64,000 nucleotides of DNA from Euzebya rosea (GCF_003073135.1 NZ_PGDQ01000015.1:1-64000); one strand, 5' to 3'. Counted from the first letter of the stretch, positions 55,188 through 64,000 are shown. Numbers and translations: made by a program. The notes: generated by a model not told the origin, from the letters alone.

Positions 55188-55838
55188 CTAGGGCAGGGTG
55201 ACGCAGTTGCCGGAACCGACCGTGACACCGTGCGCGGAGTCGGCCACGAGCGCGCACAGCTGGGTGGCCTCCGGGGGACGGTCGGCGAAGCTGTAGCCGG
55301 TGAAGGGGCTGCCGCCGTCGTAGAGGAACCACTCGCCGGGCGACGGGCTGTTCGTGCCCGCGTTCTGCGGCTCGACGCTGTTCCAGAAGAAGTGGACGTG
55401 GAAGTCCTGGTCGCCCGACCCGATCAGCGGCACGAAGTTGTACGGCGTGAATTCCACGGCGTAGGCGCTGCCGGACGCGGTGATGGCGTCGATCTGCACG
55501 TAGCGGCCGCCGGGCAGGCCCTCCGTCGGCGGTCCCGTCGGCTCGGGGGCCCCTGTGGCCTCGGCGGCGTCCTCGGGGTCGTCCTCCAGCACGTCGTCGT
55601 CGGGCGCCGACGGATCCTCCGCCCCCTCGATCGGGTCGTCGTCGCCCGGGTCGCCGCTGACGTCGAGCTCCGCCTCCTCCTTGGGGTTCTCCAGCGGGAC
55701 GACGCCGTCCTCAGCGGCGGCATCGGTGGCCGTCGCAGGCGCGGTGGTGGCCTGCCCGACCGCGGTGTCCTCGCCGCCGCCCCCGCAGCCGGTCAGCGCC
55801 ATGGCGGCCACGAGCAGGGCGACGTGCAGGGTTCGCAT
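55188..55838 (-). CDS. Secreted lipoprotein of unknown function
   Basis: 216 residues. The signal peptide ends in the lipobox LTGC (Cys18). An acidic disordered region follows (about 20-105). The C-terminal domain of about 110 residues begins GGRYVQIDAITASGSAYAVEFTPYNFVP and contains DFHVHFFWNSVEPQNAGTNSPSPGEWFLYDGGSPFTGY, a compact beta domain with two cysteines. The fold was not recognised. It converges on the atp operon terminator. Confidence 0.75.
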   Translation of the reverse strand: MRTLHVALLVAAMALTGCGGGGEDTAVGQATTAPATATDAAAEDGVVPLENPKEEAELDVSGDPGDDDPIEGAEDPSAPDDDVLEDDPEDAAEATGAPEPTGPPTEGLPGGRYVQIDAITASGSAYAVEFTPYNFVPLIGSGDQDFHVHFFWNSVEPQNAGTNSPSPGEWFLYDGGSPFTGYSFADRPPEATQLCALVADSAHGVTVGSGNCVTLP

Positions 55839-55957
55839 GCCACCGGTCTAGCGCATCGCCACCGGTCTTCGCCACGACGGGCACCGGACGTCGCCGGACC
55901 GAAAGAGTTGGTCAAGGCCTCGGCGACGGCCCGACGACGGTCGCATGATTGGTCCAC

Positions 55958-57193
55958 GTGACCGCCACCACCATCCGCCGCGACCGCATCCTGGGCGTCG
56001 ACATCGCCCGTGCCGTCGCGATCCTCGGGATGGTCATGGTCCACTTCGGCCCGTACGAACCCGACACGTCGACCACCGTCGGATGGATCTACCGCACGTC
56101 CTACGGTCGCGCGTCGATGTTGTTCGTCATGCTCGCCGGCGTCGGCGTCAGCATGTTGTTCCGCGGCACCGAACGGGGTCGGCCCGACGCGGCACGTCGG
56201 CGCACCCTCGCCTGGACCAAGGTCGCGTGGCGCGCGGTGGTCTTCCTCCCGCTCGGGCTGCTGCTGCAGATGCTGCCCACCCCCGTCGCGGTGATCCTGC
56301 ACTACTACGCCGCCTACTACGTGGTCGGTGGGCTCGGGGCCATGCTGCCCACGCGGTGGCTCGTGGCCGTGACCGCTGGATGGACGGTCCTCGGCCCCAG
56401 CCTGTACGTCGCCCTCTTCGGCACCGCACTGTCCGTGCGCGGCATCACCGAGAACCCCCTGGACGTCGTCGGCGTCGCCGGGGACATCCTCGTGACCGGC
56501 TTCTACCCCGTCCTGACCTGGGGGCCCGCGGTGCTGGTCGGGGTGCTCGTCGGCCGCGCGGACCTGCGGGACCGGGCCACCCAGGGGATCCTCCTCGTCG
56601 GCGGGGCCATCGTGGCGACGGCGGCCTACGGGGCCAGCGAGCTCGCCCGCGCCACCAGCACGGCCGCTGCGAACTCGCCCTACCTGCTGGCCGAGGGCCA
56701 CAGCGGTACCCCCCTCAACGTCGTGGGGGCCGTCGCCGTCGCGGTGGCGGTCCTCGGTGCCAGCCTGCTGGTCGGGTCGCTGGTCCCACGGCTGTCCTGG
56801 CCGCTGGTCGCCGTCGGGCAGATGGCCCTGACCGTCTACACCGGTCACCTGCTCGTCCTGGCCGTCGCGCCGGAGTGGTTGGAGGGTCGCGGTTCGGTCG
56901 AGGACGCCGTCTTCCAGGTCGCCAGGTTCTTCGTGGTGACGACCGTCCTGTGCACGTTGTGGAGATGGCGTGTCAACAGAGGCCCCCTCGAGTGGCTGCT
57001 CGCTCTACCATTCGAGGCGCGCCGAGGTGACCGCCCCCTCACACCTCGGGTGCGAAACGACTCGTGGCCATATCCCACCCCACCACACATCCCATCAGCC
57101 TCGACGGAATCCTTGACGTCTGTCCCGAGGCATTCTGCGCCACCGACGCCGAGCTCAACGTCGTGGAGTGGAACCGCGCCGCCGAGTCGCTGA
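55958..57193 (+). CDS. DUF418/heparan acetyltransferase-like membrane protein
   Basis: About 411 residues, polytopic. The N-terminal DRILGVDIARAVAILGMVMVHFGP is the hallmark of the DUF418 and HGSNAT-like acyltransferase group; about ten membrane helices follow. The GTG at 55958 is chosen because a CATGAT box sits 8 bases upstream; a TTG at 55949 is also possible. The last 43 codons (Pro/Ser-rich, ending PSSTSWSGTAPPSR) overlap the next gene by 130 bases, so the real C-terminus may be non-conserved. The substrate is unknown. Confidence 0.72.
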   Translation: MTATTIRRDRILGVDIARAVAILGMVMVHFGPYEPDTSTTVGWIYRTSYGRASMLFVMLAGVGVSMLFRGTERGRPDAARRRTLAWTKVAWRAVVFLPLGLLLQMLPTPVAVILHYYAAYYVVGGLGAMLPTRWLVAVTAGWTVLGPSLYVALFGTALSVRGITENPLDVVGVAGDILVTGFYPVLTWGPAVLVGVLVGRADLRDRATQGILLVGGAIVATAAYGASELARATSTAAANSPYLLAEGHSGTPLNVVGAVAVAVAVLGASLLVGSLVPRLSWPLVAVGQMALTVYTGHLLVLAVAPEWLEGRGSVEDAVFQVARFFVVTTVLCTLWRWRVNRGPLEWLLALPFEARRGDRPLTPRVRNDSWPYPTPPHIPSASTESLTSVPRHSAPPTPSSTSWSGTAPPSR

Positions 57194-59085
57194 CCGGCTT
57201 CAGGCGCCAGGACGTGCTGGGCGGTCCGCTGCCGCACCTGACCCCGGCGCAGCGCGACGACCTCGCGGCGGCGTTGGACACGTTCGACGACTGGGCCGAC
57301 GAGGTGCCGCTGGTCTTCCCGCGCCGCCATGCCGACGGTCGGACCATCGAGGTGTGCGTCACCGCCTACACCCGCCTGGCCGACGAGTCCGGCCGCCCGA
57401 CAGGGTTCGGGTCGTTCTTCCGGGCCGTCCGTGCAACGGACCCACGCACCCACGCGCGCAACGTCTACTCCCGCGCGCTGGCGCAGTCGGTCCGCCGCGA
57501 CGACGTCGTCGCCGCCGTCGCCATGGTCCTGCAGGACCTGCTGCCGGGCGACGCGGGCTACATGCTGACCCGGGGTCCGACGGGCTGGGACGGGTCGGTG
57601 GCCATCGGCGACCACCAGGAGGTTGCCGAGTCCATCCACGTCGACAGCCCCTCAGCCCTCGACGAGGTCGTCAGGACGGGTATCGCCCAGCTGGTCGAGC
57701 TGCCGGTCAACGGCGTGGCGACCCCCGCGCTGGCGGTCCCCGCCGGTCCGGAGTCGGCCGGCACGGTGCTGGCGATGGTGGGGGAGGGGGTGCGGCGCCG
57801 CGACGACGACTCCCTGGAGCTCGCCGGGGCGCTGGCGTCGGAGGCATGGGCCGCCATGCAACGCGTCGACGCCCTCGCCGACCTCGAGGGCAAGGTGGAG
57901 ATCCTCGAGGCGATCGCCGGTGTGGCCCAGGCGTCGGGCATGGATCCCGACCGCATCGTCAACCACATCGCCCGCCACGCCGCCAACGCCCTGTCGTGCG
58001 AACGCTCGGCCATCTACCTGTGGAACGACGACCGGACCGAGCTGGAGCTGGCGGCCTTCCACTCCTCGGACCGGACCTGGGAACCCGGCGACGTCATCCA
58101 CGCGGAGGGACGGCGGGCGGCCGAGGAGATGTTCGCCTCCGTCGAGCCGTTCCTGACCCAGGACACCCGTACCTGCCCCTGGCTCGCCGGTCCCTGGGAT
58201 CGCGAGACGGGCGCGATCAGCGTCCACGGCCTGCCGCTGCTGGTCGGTGAGCTGGAGGTCGGGTACCTGGTCGTCGCCCACACCGACGCCAACCCGCGGG
58301 GGTTCACCAGCCTCTGCACCCAGGTCGGGGCTGCGCTGTCGCGACAGGCGGCCCTGGCGATCAGCAACGCCCGGCTGCTGGCCAGCCAGACCGAGGCCAA
58401 CCGGCTGCTGCACGAGGGCAACCGACGTCGTGCCGACTACGTCGAGGGGATCACCCACGACCTGCGGACCCCGATCACGGCCGTGCTGGGGTTCGCCAAG
58501 ACCCTGCGTCGTGCCGGAGGGCGGCTCAGCGAGCAGGACCGGGCCGAGGCGCTCGACACCATCGAGCGGCAGGCCCTGCGGGTCAGCCGGATGCTCGACG
58601 ACATGATGGACTCCGCCCGTGCCGACGCCGGCGAGCTCCAGCCCGACAAGCAGGTCGCCGTGCCCCTCCACCACGTGGTGTCGGAGGCCCTGATGATCGC
58701 CGCACCCGAGCAGCGGAGCCGCCTCAGCGCCAGCTGCGACCCCAGCGTCATCGCGTGGGGCGACGCCGACCAGCTGACCCGCGTCGTGCAGAACCTGATC
58801 GCCAACGCCCTGCGCTACGTCCCCGGCAGCTCGCCGGTGGAGGTCATCGTCGAGCGGACCGACGGCATGGCGCAGATGCTGGTGATCGACCACGGTCCCG
58901 GCATGCCCGCCGGGGTCAACGTCTTCGGCCGCTTCGCCCGGGGAGACGTCCGGGGGACCGGCCTCGGCTTGTACACCGTGAAGACGATCGTCGAGGCCCA
59001 CGGCGGATCGATCGTCCTGCGCGACACACCCGGCGGGGGCACCACGATGGACGTGCGGTTGCCGCTCTTCGGCGACACATCCTGA
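57064..59085 (+). CDS. PAS-GAF sensor histidine kinase
   Basis: 673 residues: PAS (about 10-130, FCATDAELNVVEWNRAAESLTGFRRQDVLGG), a divergent GAF-like region (140-275), a second GAF (about 280-440), HisKA with His465 in EGITHDLRTPITAVLGFAKTL, and HATPase with NLIANALRYVP, DHGPGM and GTGLGLYTVKTIVEAHGGSI. No membrane helix. The GTG at 57064 overlaps the upstream gene by 130 bases; later starts would cut the PAS domain. No response regulator is adjacent, so it is an orphan kinase here. Confidence 0.9.
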   Translation: MAISHPTTHPISLDGILDVCPEAFCATDAELNVVEWNRAAESLTGFRRQDVLGGPLPHLTPAQRDDLAAALDTFDDWADEVPLVFPRRHADGRTIEVCVTAYTRLADESGRPTGFGSFFRAVRATDPRTHARNVYSRALAQSVRRDDVVAAVAMVLQDLLPGDAGYMLTRGPTGWDGSVAIGDHQEVAESIHVDSPSALDEVVRTGIAQLVELPVNGVATPALAVPAGPESAGTVLAMVGEGVRRRDDDSLELAGALASEAWAAMQRVDALADLEGKVEILEAIAGVAQASGMDPDRIVNHIARHAANALSCERSAIYLWNDDRTELELAAFHSSDRTWEPGDVIHAEGRRAAEEMFASVEPFLTQDTRTCPWLAGPWDRETGAISVHGLPLLVGELEVGYLVVAHTDANPRGFTSLCTQVGAALSRQAALAISNARLLASQTEANRLLHEGNRRRADYVEGITHDLRTPITAVLGFAKTLRRAGGRLSEQDRAEALDTIERQALRVSRMLDDMMDSARADAGELQPDKQVAVPLHHVVSEALMIAAPEQRSRLSASCDPSVIAWGDADQLTRVVQNLIANALRYVPGSSPVEVIVERTDGMAQMLVIDHGPGMPAGVNVFGRFARGDVRGTGLGLYTVKTIVEAHGGSIVLRDTPGGGTTMDVRLPLFGDTS

Positions 59086-59185
59086 CCTGCCGGTCCTGCT
59101 CGAGGCGCCGTCCGCACCCCGACGCGGCGGTCGTGCACCCTGCCCATCGGGCCGGTGGCTCCCGGGGACCGCGGCCCACCGGGGA

Positions 59186-59191
59186 TACACT
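59186..59191 (+). promoter_or_regulatory. -10 box of murA
   Basis: TACACT stands 9 bases before the ATG at 59201. Confidence 0.45.
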
Positions 59192-59200
59192 CCGAGCGCG

Positions 59201-60559
59201 ATGACCGCCACTCCACACACCGTCGACGCGCCGCTCGTCGACGGATCGCACGCCCGCTCGGCGCTGGCCCCGCTCGAGGATGCCTTCGTCGTCCGCGGCC
59301 CCGCCACCCTCACCGGGACCGTCCGGATCGGTGGCGCCAAGAACTCTGCGCTGAAGCTGTTCGCGGCCGCCCTCCTGGCGCCCGGCACCAGCGTCCTGAC
59401 CAACGTCCCGGGGATCTCCGACACCTACGCCATGGCCGACGTGGTCCGCCACCTCGGCGCCACCGTCACCATCGAGGCCGACGGCACGGGCACCCACACG
59501 GTCAGCATCGACGTGCCCGACCGGCTGGGCGAGGGCACGACCCTCGAGCTGGCCGGACGGCTCCGGTCGTCGCTGGCCACGTTCGGGCCGCTGATGGCAC
59601 GCATGGGCTACGCCCACATCGCCCAGCCCGGCGGCTGCAACCTGGGGTCCCGCGGCGTCGACCTGCACCTGGAGGGCATGGCCGCCCTCGGTGCGGAGAT
59701 CACCGTCGGCGCCGAACACTTCGAGGCCCGCGCGCCGCACGGCCTCGTCGGCGCGGACTACGAGCTGGAGTACGCAAGCGTCGGGGCAACCGAGAACCTC
59801 GTCATGGCCGCCACGACCGCCCGGGGGACCACCCGGCTGCGCAACGTCGCCCGCGAGCCCGAGATCGCCGACCTGATCGACTTCCTCAACGGCCTCGGCG
59901 CACGCATCACCGGCGCGGGCACCCCCGAGCTGACCATCGAGGGCGTCGAGTCGCTGACACCCTGCCGGCACCGTGTCGTGGGGGATCGCATCGAAGCCGG
60001 CACGTTCGCGGTCGCCGCGGCGATGACCGGCGGCGACGTCACCATCGAGGGTGTCGACCCGTCCCACCTGGCCCGCCCCCTGGACCGCCTCCGGGCCGCG
60101 GGTGTGCAGCTGCGGACCGGCGCGGACTTCATCCGCGTCCTGCCCGGCGCACAGCTCGTCGCGGCCGACGTCGCCACGTTGCCCTATCCCGGCTTCCCCA
60201 CCGACATGCTGGCGCAGTTCCAGGCGCTGCTGTCCCAGGCGCAGGGCCAGTCCCTGCTGACCGAGAACGTCTACGAGGGGCGCTTCGCCCTCATCGAGCA
60301 GATGCAGCTGATGGGCGCCGACATCACCCGTGAGGGCCACCACGTCGTCGTCCGAGGACCCCGCGCACTGCACGGCGCCGTCGTCCGGGCCACCGACCTG
60401 CGTGCCGGTGCGGCCCTGGTCCTCGCCGGCCTCGTCGCCGAGGGCGAGACCGTCGTCCGCGACCCCTTCCACATCGACCGTGGATACGCCGACTTCCTCG
60501 GCAAGCTGACCAACCTCGGCGCCGACGTCGAGCGCGTCGGCACCCCGGCAGCGGGATAA
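59201..60559 (+). CDS. murA: UDP-N-acetylglucosamine 1-carboxyvinyltransferase
   Basis: 452 residues, first committed step of peptidoglycan synthesis. GGAKNSALKLFAAALL (Lys47/Asn48) binds substrate, and the active-site Cys146 lies in QPGGCNLGSRGVDLHLEG, so fosfomycin sensitivity is expected. DYPGFPTD-type YPGFPTDMLAQFQALL and ATDLRAGAALVLAGL are present. A leading extension of about 27 residues precedes the fold. murA after atpC (with two inserted genes plus a lipoprotein) matches the mycobacterial order. Confidence 0.97.
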   Translation: MTATPHTVDAPLVDGSHARSALAPLEDAFVVRGPATLTGTVRIGGAKNSALKLFAAALLAPGTSVLTNVPGISDTYAMADVVRHLGATVTIEADGTGTHTVSIDVPDRLGEGTTLELAGRLRSSLATFGPLMARMGYAHIAQPGGCNLGSRGVDLHLEGMAALGAEITVGAEHFEARAPHGLVGADYELEYASVGATENLVMAATTARGTTRLRNVAREPEIADLIDFLNGLGARITGAGTPELTIEGVESLTPCRHRVVGDRIEAGTFAVAAAMTGGDVTIEGVDPSHLARPLDRLRAAGVQLRTGADFIRVLPGAQLVAADVATLPYPGFPTDMLAQFQALLSQAQGQSLLTENVYEGRFALIEQMQLMGADITREGHHVVVRGPRALHGAVVRATDLRAGAALVLAGLVAEGETVVRDPFHIDRGYADFLGKLTNLGADVERVGTPAAG

Positions 60560-60562
60560 CGC

Positions 60563-61360
60563 GTGCAGCCCGAGGTGGGCGACCGGGTTCCGGTGTCCCC
60601 AGCCGACTGGAGTCCCGCACCCATGGACGGCCGCGATCGGCGGCACGCCATCCCGTGGGAGTGGTGGGACGCGATCGTCGTCTACGTCCTGTGGCTGGTG
60701 GTCGCAGGGGCCGGCGCGACGATCGTCGGATCGGCGTTCGGCGACCCCCTCTCGCCGGAATCCACCGCGGTCGGGGTGCTCGTGGCCGTCGTCATGCTGA
60801 CGGCCGTCACCGTGTCCTGGGTGCGGTTCCGTGGGCTGCAGGCGAAGGTCCCCGACGCCGTGCGGCGCGCGTTCGGCGTCAAGCAGCCGACGTTGCGTGA
60901 CGTGTGGCTGGGGCTGGCCTACGGGCTGGGATCGTTCGTCGTCGTCCAGCTTGGGTTGGGCATCGCCCTCACCACCCTGATCGAGGCGATGGGCCGCGAG
61001 ACCCCGGCGGTGCAGCAGGGCGTGCAGGAGGCCGCGCAGGCAGGCGGGGTCACGCCGTTGCTGGTCGGGCTCGGGGTCGTGCTGCTCGGGCCGCTGGGGG
61101 AGGAGCTGCTGTACCGCGGCGTCCTCTTCCAGGCGCTCAACAAGCACCTTCCCGCCTGGCCTGCCATCGGACTGTCCGGCCTGGCCTTCGGCGTCACCCA
61201 CGTCGAGGGGTTCGTGATCGCCCTGACGTTCCCGCTCGGGATGGTGCTGGCCTGGGTGATGCGACGCCACGGGACCCTCGTCGTGCCGGTCGTCGCCCAC
61301 GTCGTGTTCAACCTGATCGGGTTCCTGCTGATCCGGTCCGGCGCAGCCGGGGTCGGATGA
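60563..61360 (+). CDS. CPBP family intramembrane protease
   Basis: 265 residues, polytopic. The CAAX-protease/bacteriocin-processing motifs are GEELLYRG with Glu180/Glu181 and Arg185, FGVTH with His213, and HVVFN with His246/Asn250. It would be a membrane metallo-independent glutamic protease of the Rce1 type. The GTG starts 3 bp after the murA stop, so they are cotranscribed. The substrate is unknown. Confidence 0.88.
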   Translation: MQPEVGDRVPVSPADWSPAPMDGRDRRHAIPWEWWDAIVVYVLWLVVAGAGATIVGSAFGDPLSPESTAVGVLVAVVMLTAVTVSWVRFRGLQAKVPDAVRRAFGVKQPTLRDVWLGLAYGLGSFVVVQLGLGIALTTLIEAMGRETPAVQQGVQEAAQAGGVTPLLVGLGVVLLGPLGEELLYRGVLFQALNKHLPAWPAIGLSGLAFGVTHVEGFVIALTFPLGMVLAWVMRRHGTLVVPVVAHVVFNLIGFLLIRSGAAGVG

Positions 61361-61791
61361 GCCCGCTGCAGCCCGAGGTGACCGTCGAGGTCGAGGACGG
61401 GGCCGGTCCCTTCGCCGGGATGCTTGGCGGCCTGCTGAGCGCCAACCTCGTCGCCGACCCGTCGAAAGGTGCGCTGGTCCGCCGGTCCAGCGGTGCGGTG
61501 GGGATCGTCGTCACCGACACCGATGAGCAGGTCCGCCTGCACTTCGCCGGCGACCAGCTGTGGGTCACGTCGGGCCCGGCGATGGCTGCGGAGCTGCGCC
61601 TGGTCGGGACCGCCGACACCATCCTCGGCCTGTCCACCGTGCCCCTGCGCTTCGGCATCCCCGACCTGCTGACGTCGTCGGGCCGCGGCCTCACCAGCCG
61701 CTGGGTCGCCGGTGGCCTGCAGATCCACGGCCTGCCCCGCCACGCCATGCTCCTGCGCACGGTGCTGAGCCTGCTGAACGTGCTCAGCTAG
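61357..61791 (+). CDS. Uncharacterised protein, possibly SCP2-like
   Basis: 144 residues, starting at an ATG that overlaps the CPBP stop by four bases. It contains VTDTDEQVRLHFAGDQLWVTSGPAMAAELRLVGTADTILGLSTVPLRFGIPDLLTSSGRG, which has the strand pattern and the 'T-adt-I-l-l' element of SCP2 sterol-transfer-like domains, but the match is weak. No signal peptide or membrane helix. Function unknown. Confidence 0.6.
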   Translation: MSPLQPEVTVEVEDGAGPFAGMLGGLLSANLVADPSKGALVRRSSGAVGIVVTDTDEQVRLHFAGDQLWVTSGPAMAAELRLVGTADTILGLSTVPLRFGIPDLLTSSGRGLTSRWVAGGLQIHGLPRHAMLLRTVLSLLNVLS

Positions 61792-61793
61792 CT

Positions 61794-61853
61794 CTGTTCG
61801 TTGGTCCTCGCTCCGCTCGTCGGGTCCCTGTTCGTTGGTCCTCGCTCCGCTCG
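61794..61853. repeat. 26-bp direct repeat in a noncoding stretch
   Basis: Two identical 26-bp copies start at 61794 and 61828 (period 34), containing TTGGTCCTCGCTCCGCTCG. The whole interval 61792-62263 shows no supportable gene: open frames on both strands are composition artefacts, and codon bias is absent. It has a patchy GC-rich simple-sequence look. Confidence 0.75.
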
Positions 61854-62263
61854 GACGGTCCTCGGGCTCGTGACCGACGAATCGCTCCCTCGATTCTCGA
61901 CCCTCGCTTCGCATCGGGCGCTGCGAGTCTCGCTCGCGTTTCGTCGGCGCCCTGCGGCGGTGCGTTGGCACCTCGGTGCGTGCGGCACACGACTGGTGTG
62001 TGCGTTCGACCTCGCGTGGGGCGGTCCATCGCACCCGCGCTCGGGCCGTGTGTGGCATCCACGCCCGATGGGGGCGGGCTTGCCGCACGCGGGCTCACCC
62101 CGTGTGGGATCGACCGCCCATACAGGGGGGCAATGCGCACGCCGTGTTCGGGTGCCTCGGTCGGGCGCCCACCTGATTCGGGACTGACCCAGCCCACCCC
62201 ATAGACTCACTTGTCCCTGCGCCGACGCCACGGCGTGGGCCGGACAACCCTCTAGGGAGAGCT

Positions 62264-64000
62264 GTGGAGCGCATCGAGAAGGTCGGCGTCGTCGGCTGTG
62301 GAACCATGGGATCGGGCATCTGCGAGGTGGTCGCCCGCGGCGGCCGCGCGGTGCAGTTCGTCGAGATCAACGACGAGATGGTCGAGAAGGGCCTCAGCCG
62401 GATCCGCAACTCCCTCCAGCGTGCGGTCGACCGCGACAAGCTCGGCGCGGAGGAGATGGAGGAGATCCTCGACCGGATCACCGGCCACACCGACTTCGCC
62501 GTGCTGTCCGACAGCGACCTCGTCATCGAGGCGGTCCCCGAGCAGCTCGACATGAAGCAGAAGACCTTCGAGCAGCTCGACGCGGTCCTGCGGCCCGACG
62601 CGATCGTCGCGACCAACACCTCCTCCCTCGGGGTCATCGACGTCGCGGTCCACACCAAGCGGCCCGACCGCGTCCTCGGCTTCCACTTCTTCAACCCGGC
62701 CCCCGTCATGGAGCTGGTGGAGATGATCACGACGGTCGTCACCAACCCCGAGGTCGTCGAGCTGGCCAAGGCCTTCGCGACCGAGCTCGGCAAGACCCCC
62801 GTCGTCGTCCGCGACCGCGCCGGTTTCATCGCCAACCTGCTGCTGTTCCCCTACCTCAACCAGGCCGTCGGCATGGTGGAGGAGGGCTACGCGACCCGTG
62901 AGGACATCGACGCCGCCATGCGGTTCGGCTGCGGCCACCCGATCGGCCCGATCGGCCTCGTCGACCTGATCGGCATCGACTCCACCAACTCCATCATGGA
63001 GCGCATGTACGAGCAGTTCGGCGACGTGCGCTACGCCCCGCACCCGATCATCCGGCAGCTCAAGACCGCCGGCTTCATGGGTCGCAAGTCCGGCCGTGGC
63101 TTCTACACCTACGAGAAGCCCAACTCCTCCCGCCTGGCCCCCGACGACGCCAGCGACGTCACCCCGATCGACCCCGACTCCATCGCCAGCTGGGGCACCA
63201 TCGGCGTGCTCGGCACCGGCACCATGGCCTCCGGCATCGCCGAGGTCTGCGCCAAGGCCGGCTACGACGTCATCGTTCGCGGCCGCAGCGTCGCCAAGGC
63301 CGAGTCGGCGAAGGCCGCTGTCGGCACGTCGCTGCAGCGCATGGTCGACAAGGGCCGCATGGAGGCCGACGCCGCCGAGGAGGCCCTCGGCCGCATCAGC
63401 GTCACCGACGGCCTGGCCAGCTTCGCGGAGTGCGACATCGTCATCGAGGCCGTCGCCGAGCTGATGGAGGTCAAGCGTCCCCTCTTCGAGGAGCTCGACC
63501 AGATCACCAAGCCCGACTGCGTGCTGGCCACCACCACCTCCTCCCTGCCGGTCATCGAGATGGCCATGGCCACCAACCGGCCCGAGAAGGTCATCGGCCT
63601 GCACTTCTTCAACCCGGCCGCCATCATGAAGCTCGTCGAGGTCGTGCCGACGGTGCGGACCGACGACACGACGCTGATGCAGGCCCGCGCGATCACCGAG
63701 AAGCTCGGCAAGCACGGCGTGCTCTGCGGCGACCGGGCCGGCTTCATCGTCAACGCGCTGCTGTTCCCCTACCTCAACGACGCCACCCGGATGCTGGAGG
63801 ACGGCTACGCCACCGCACCCGAGATCGACACGGCGATGAAGCTCGGCTGCGGGCATCCCATGGGGCCGTTCGCGTTGATGGATATCGTGGGTCTCGACGT
63901 GACCCTGGAGATCTGCCGGGCGCTGTACGCGGAGTTCCGTGATCCGGGCTTCGAGCCGGTCCCGCTGCTGGAGCACATGGTGAGCGTCGGATATCTCGGC
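62264..64000 (+). CDS. Tandem 3-hydroxyacyl-CoA dehydrogenase, partial
   Basis: At least 579 residues, open at the right edge. Two full 3-hydroxyacyl-CoA dehydrogenase modules are arranged head to tail. Module 1 has the NAD loop GVVGCGTMGSG (residues 8-18), GFHFFNPAPVMELVE, and GFMGRKSGRGFYTYE. Module 2 starts near residue 312 with GVLGTGTMASG (317-324), GLHFFNPAAIMKLVE and GCGHPMGPFALMDIVGLDV. It would oxidise 3-hydroxyacyl-CoA (for example 3-hydroxybutyryl-CoA). The GTG at 62264 follows AGGGAGA. A third domain beyond the edge cannot be excluded. Confidence 0.9.
   Translation, partial: MERIEKVGVVGCGTMGSGICEVVARGGRAVQFVEINDEMVEKGLSRIRNSLQRAVDRDKLGAEEMEEILDRITGHTDFAVLSDSDLVIEAVPEQLDMKQKTFEQLDAVLRPDAIVATNTSSLGVIDVAVHTKRPDRVLGFHFFNPAPVMELVEMITTVVTNPEVVELAKAFATELGKTPVVVRDRAGFIANLLLFPYLNQAVGMVEEGYATREDIDAAMRFGCGHPIGPIGLVDLIGIDSTNSIMERMYEQFGDVRYAPHPIIRQLKTAGFMGRKSGRGFYTYEKPNSSRLAPDDASDVTPIDPDSIASWGTIGVLGTGTMASGIAEVCAKAGYDVIVRGRSVAKAESAKAAVGTSLQRMVDKGRMEADAAEEALGRISVTDGLASFAECDIVIEAVAELMEVKRPLFEELDQITKPDCVLATTTSSLPVIEMAMATNRPEKVIGLHFFNPAAIMKLVEVVPTVRTDDTTLMQARAITEKLGKHGVLCGDRAGFIVNALLFPYLNDATRMLEDGYATAPEIDTAMKLGCGHPMGPFALMDIVGLDVTLEICRALYAEFRDPGFEPVPLLEHMVSVGYLG

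Noticed and set aside
58916-61300. A 794-codon minus-strand frame over murA and the CPBP gene
   Set aside because: Same GC artefact, with unlikely His/Gln/Gly-rich composition.
61784-62231. Minus-strand frames with repeated SERSEDQRT and RAERGPTN segments
   Set aside because: They translate the low-complexity direct repeats and have no start signal or codon bias.

Overview
The window is very GC-rich with strong G/C preference at third codon positions. It carries an actinobacterial gene order: argS, lysA, hom, thrB, rho, DUF1385, prfA, then wrbA, prmC, a Sua5-family gene, rpiB, glyA, a wecA-type gene, two AtpI/AtpZ-like genes, atpBEFHAGDC and, after an insertion, murA. From memory this is the order of the Mycobacterium argS-to-murA block. 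Two differences stand out: no rpmE lies between rho and prfA, and threonine synthase sits about 30 kb away. Together with the DUF3052 and DUF3151 genes this points to Actinomycetota. A deep-branching or marine lineage such as Nitriliruptoria/Euzebya is a guess.

Layout. 0-9.7 kb: a frameshifted secreted thrombospondin-type-3 repeat protein, pdxH, a threonine synthase with a long disordered tail, a phosphohexomutase, hppD facing an AsnC/Lrp regulator, a small secreted protein, and a Ddn-like oxidoreductase facing a TetR regulator. 9.7-10.2 kb: a noncoding stretch with a dispersed 17-bp-arm element and 106-bp tandem repeats. 10.2-24.3 kb: a ferredoxin, a Rieske-like protein that has lost cluster ligands, an SDR, a DivIVA-like protein, and a membrane operon (GDPD-type membrane protein, DUF4129, DUF4350, MoxR, DUF58) whose usual companions SpoIIM and RDD lie a few kb downstream around an acyl-CoA synthetase. 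24.4-29.4 kb: hydrolase, SRPBCC, RidA, DUF3052/DUF3151, and a double-GAF histidine kinase divergent from a single-domain response regulator. 29.5-47.4 kb: the housekeeping block, interrupted at 39.2-40.7 kb by an AbiEi-like/PD-(D/E)XK gene with a copy of the 17-bp-arm element on each side. 47.4-55.1 kb: the complete F1Fo ATP synthase operon behind a promoter overlapped by a perfect inverted repeat. 55.2-64 kb: lipoprotein, acyltransferase-like membrane protein, PAS/GAF histidine kinase, murA, a CPBP protease, and a tandem 3-hydroxyacyl-CoA dehydrogenase running off the right edge.

The most unusual object is the Rho protein at the canonical rho locus. It keeps the RNA-binding cold-shock domain, the catalytic Glu and Walker B. 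It has lost both P-loop lysines, lacks the Q-loop, has a rewritten R-loop, and carries a roughly 250-residue RDSGG-repeat disordered N-terminal region. Its gene follows a good promoter and a leader with four hairpins. A second window-wide feature is a TANNNT box 7-10 bases before the start codon of about fifteen genes, as expected for leaderless mRNAs.

No tRNA, rRNA, CRISPR array, transposase or integrase gene was seen.
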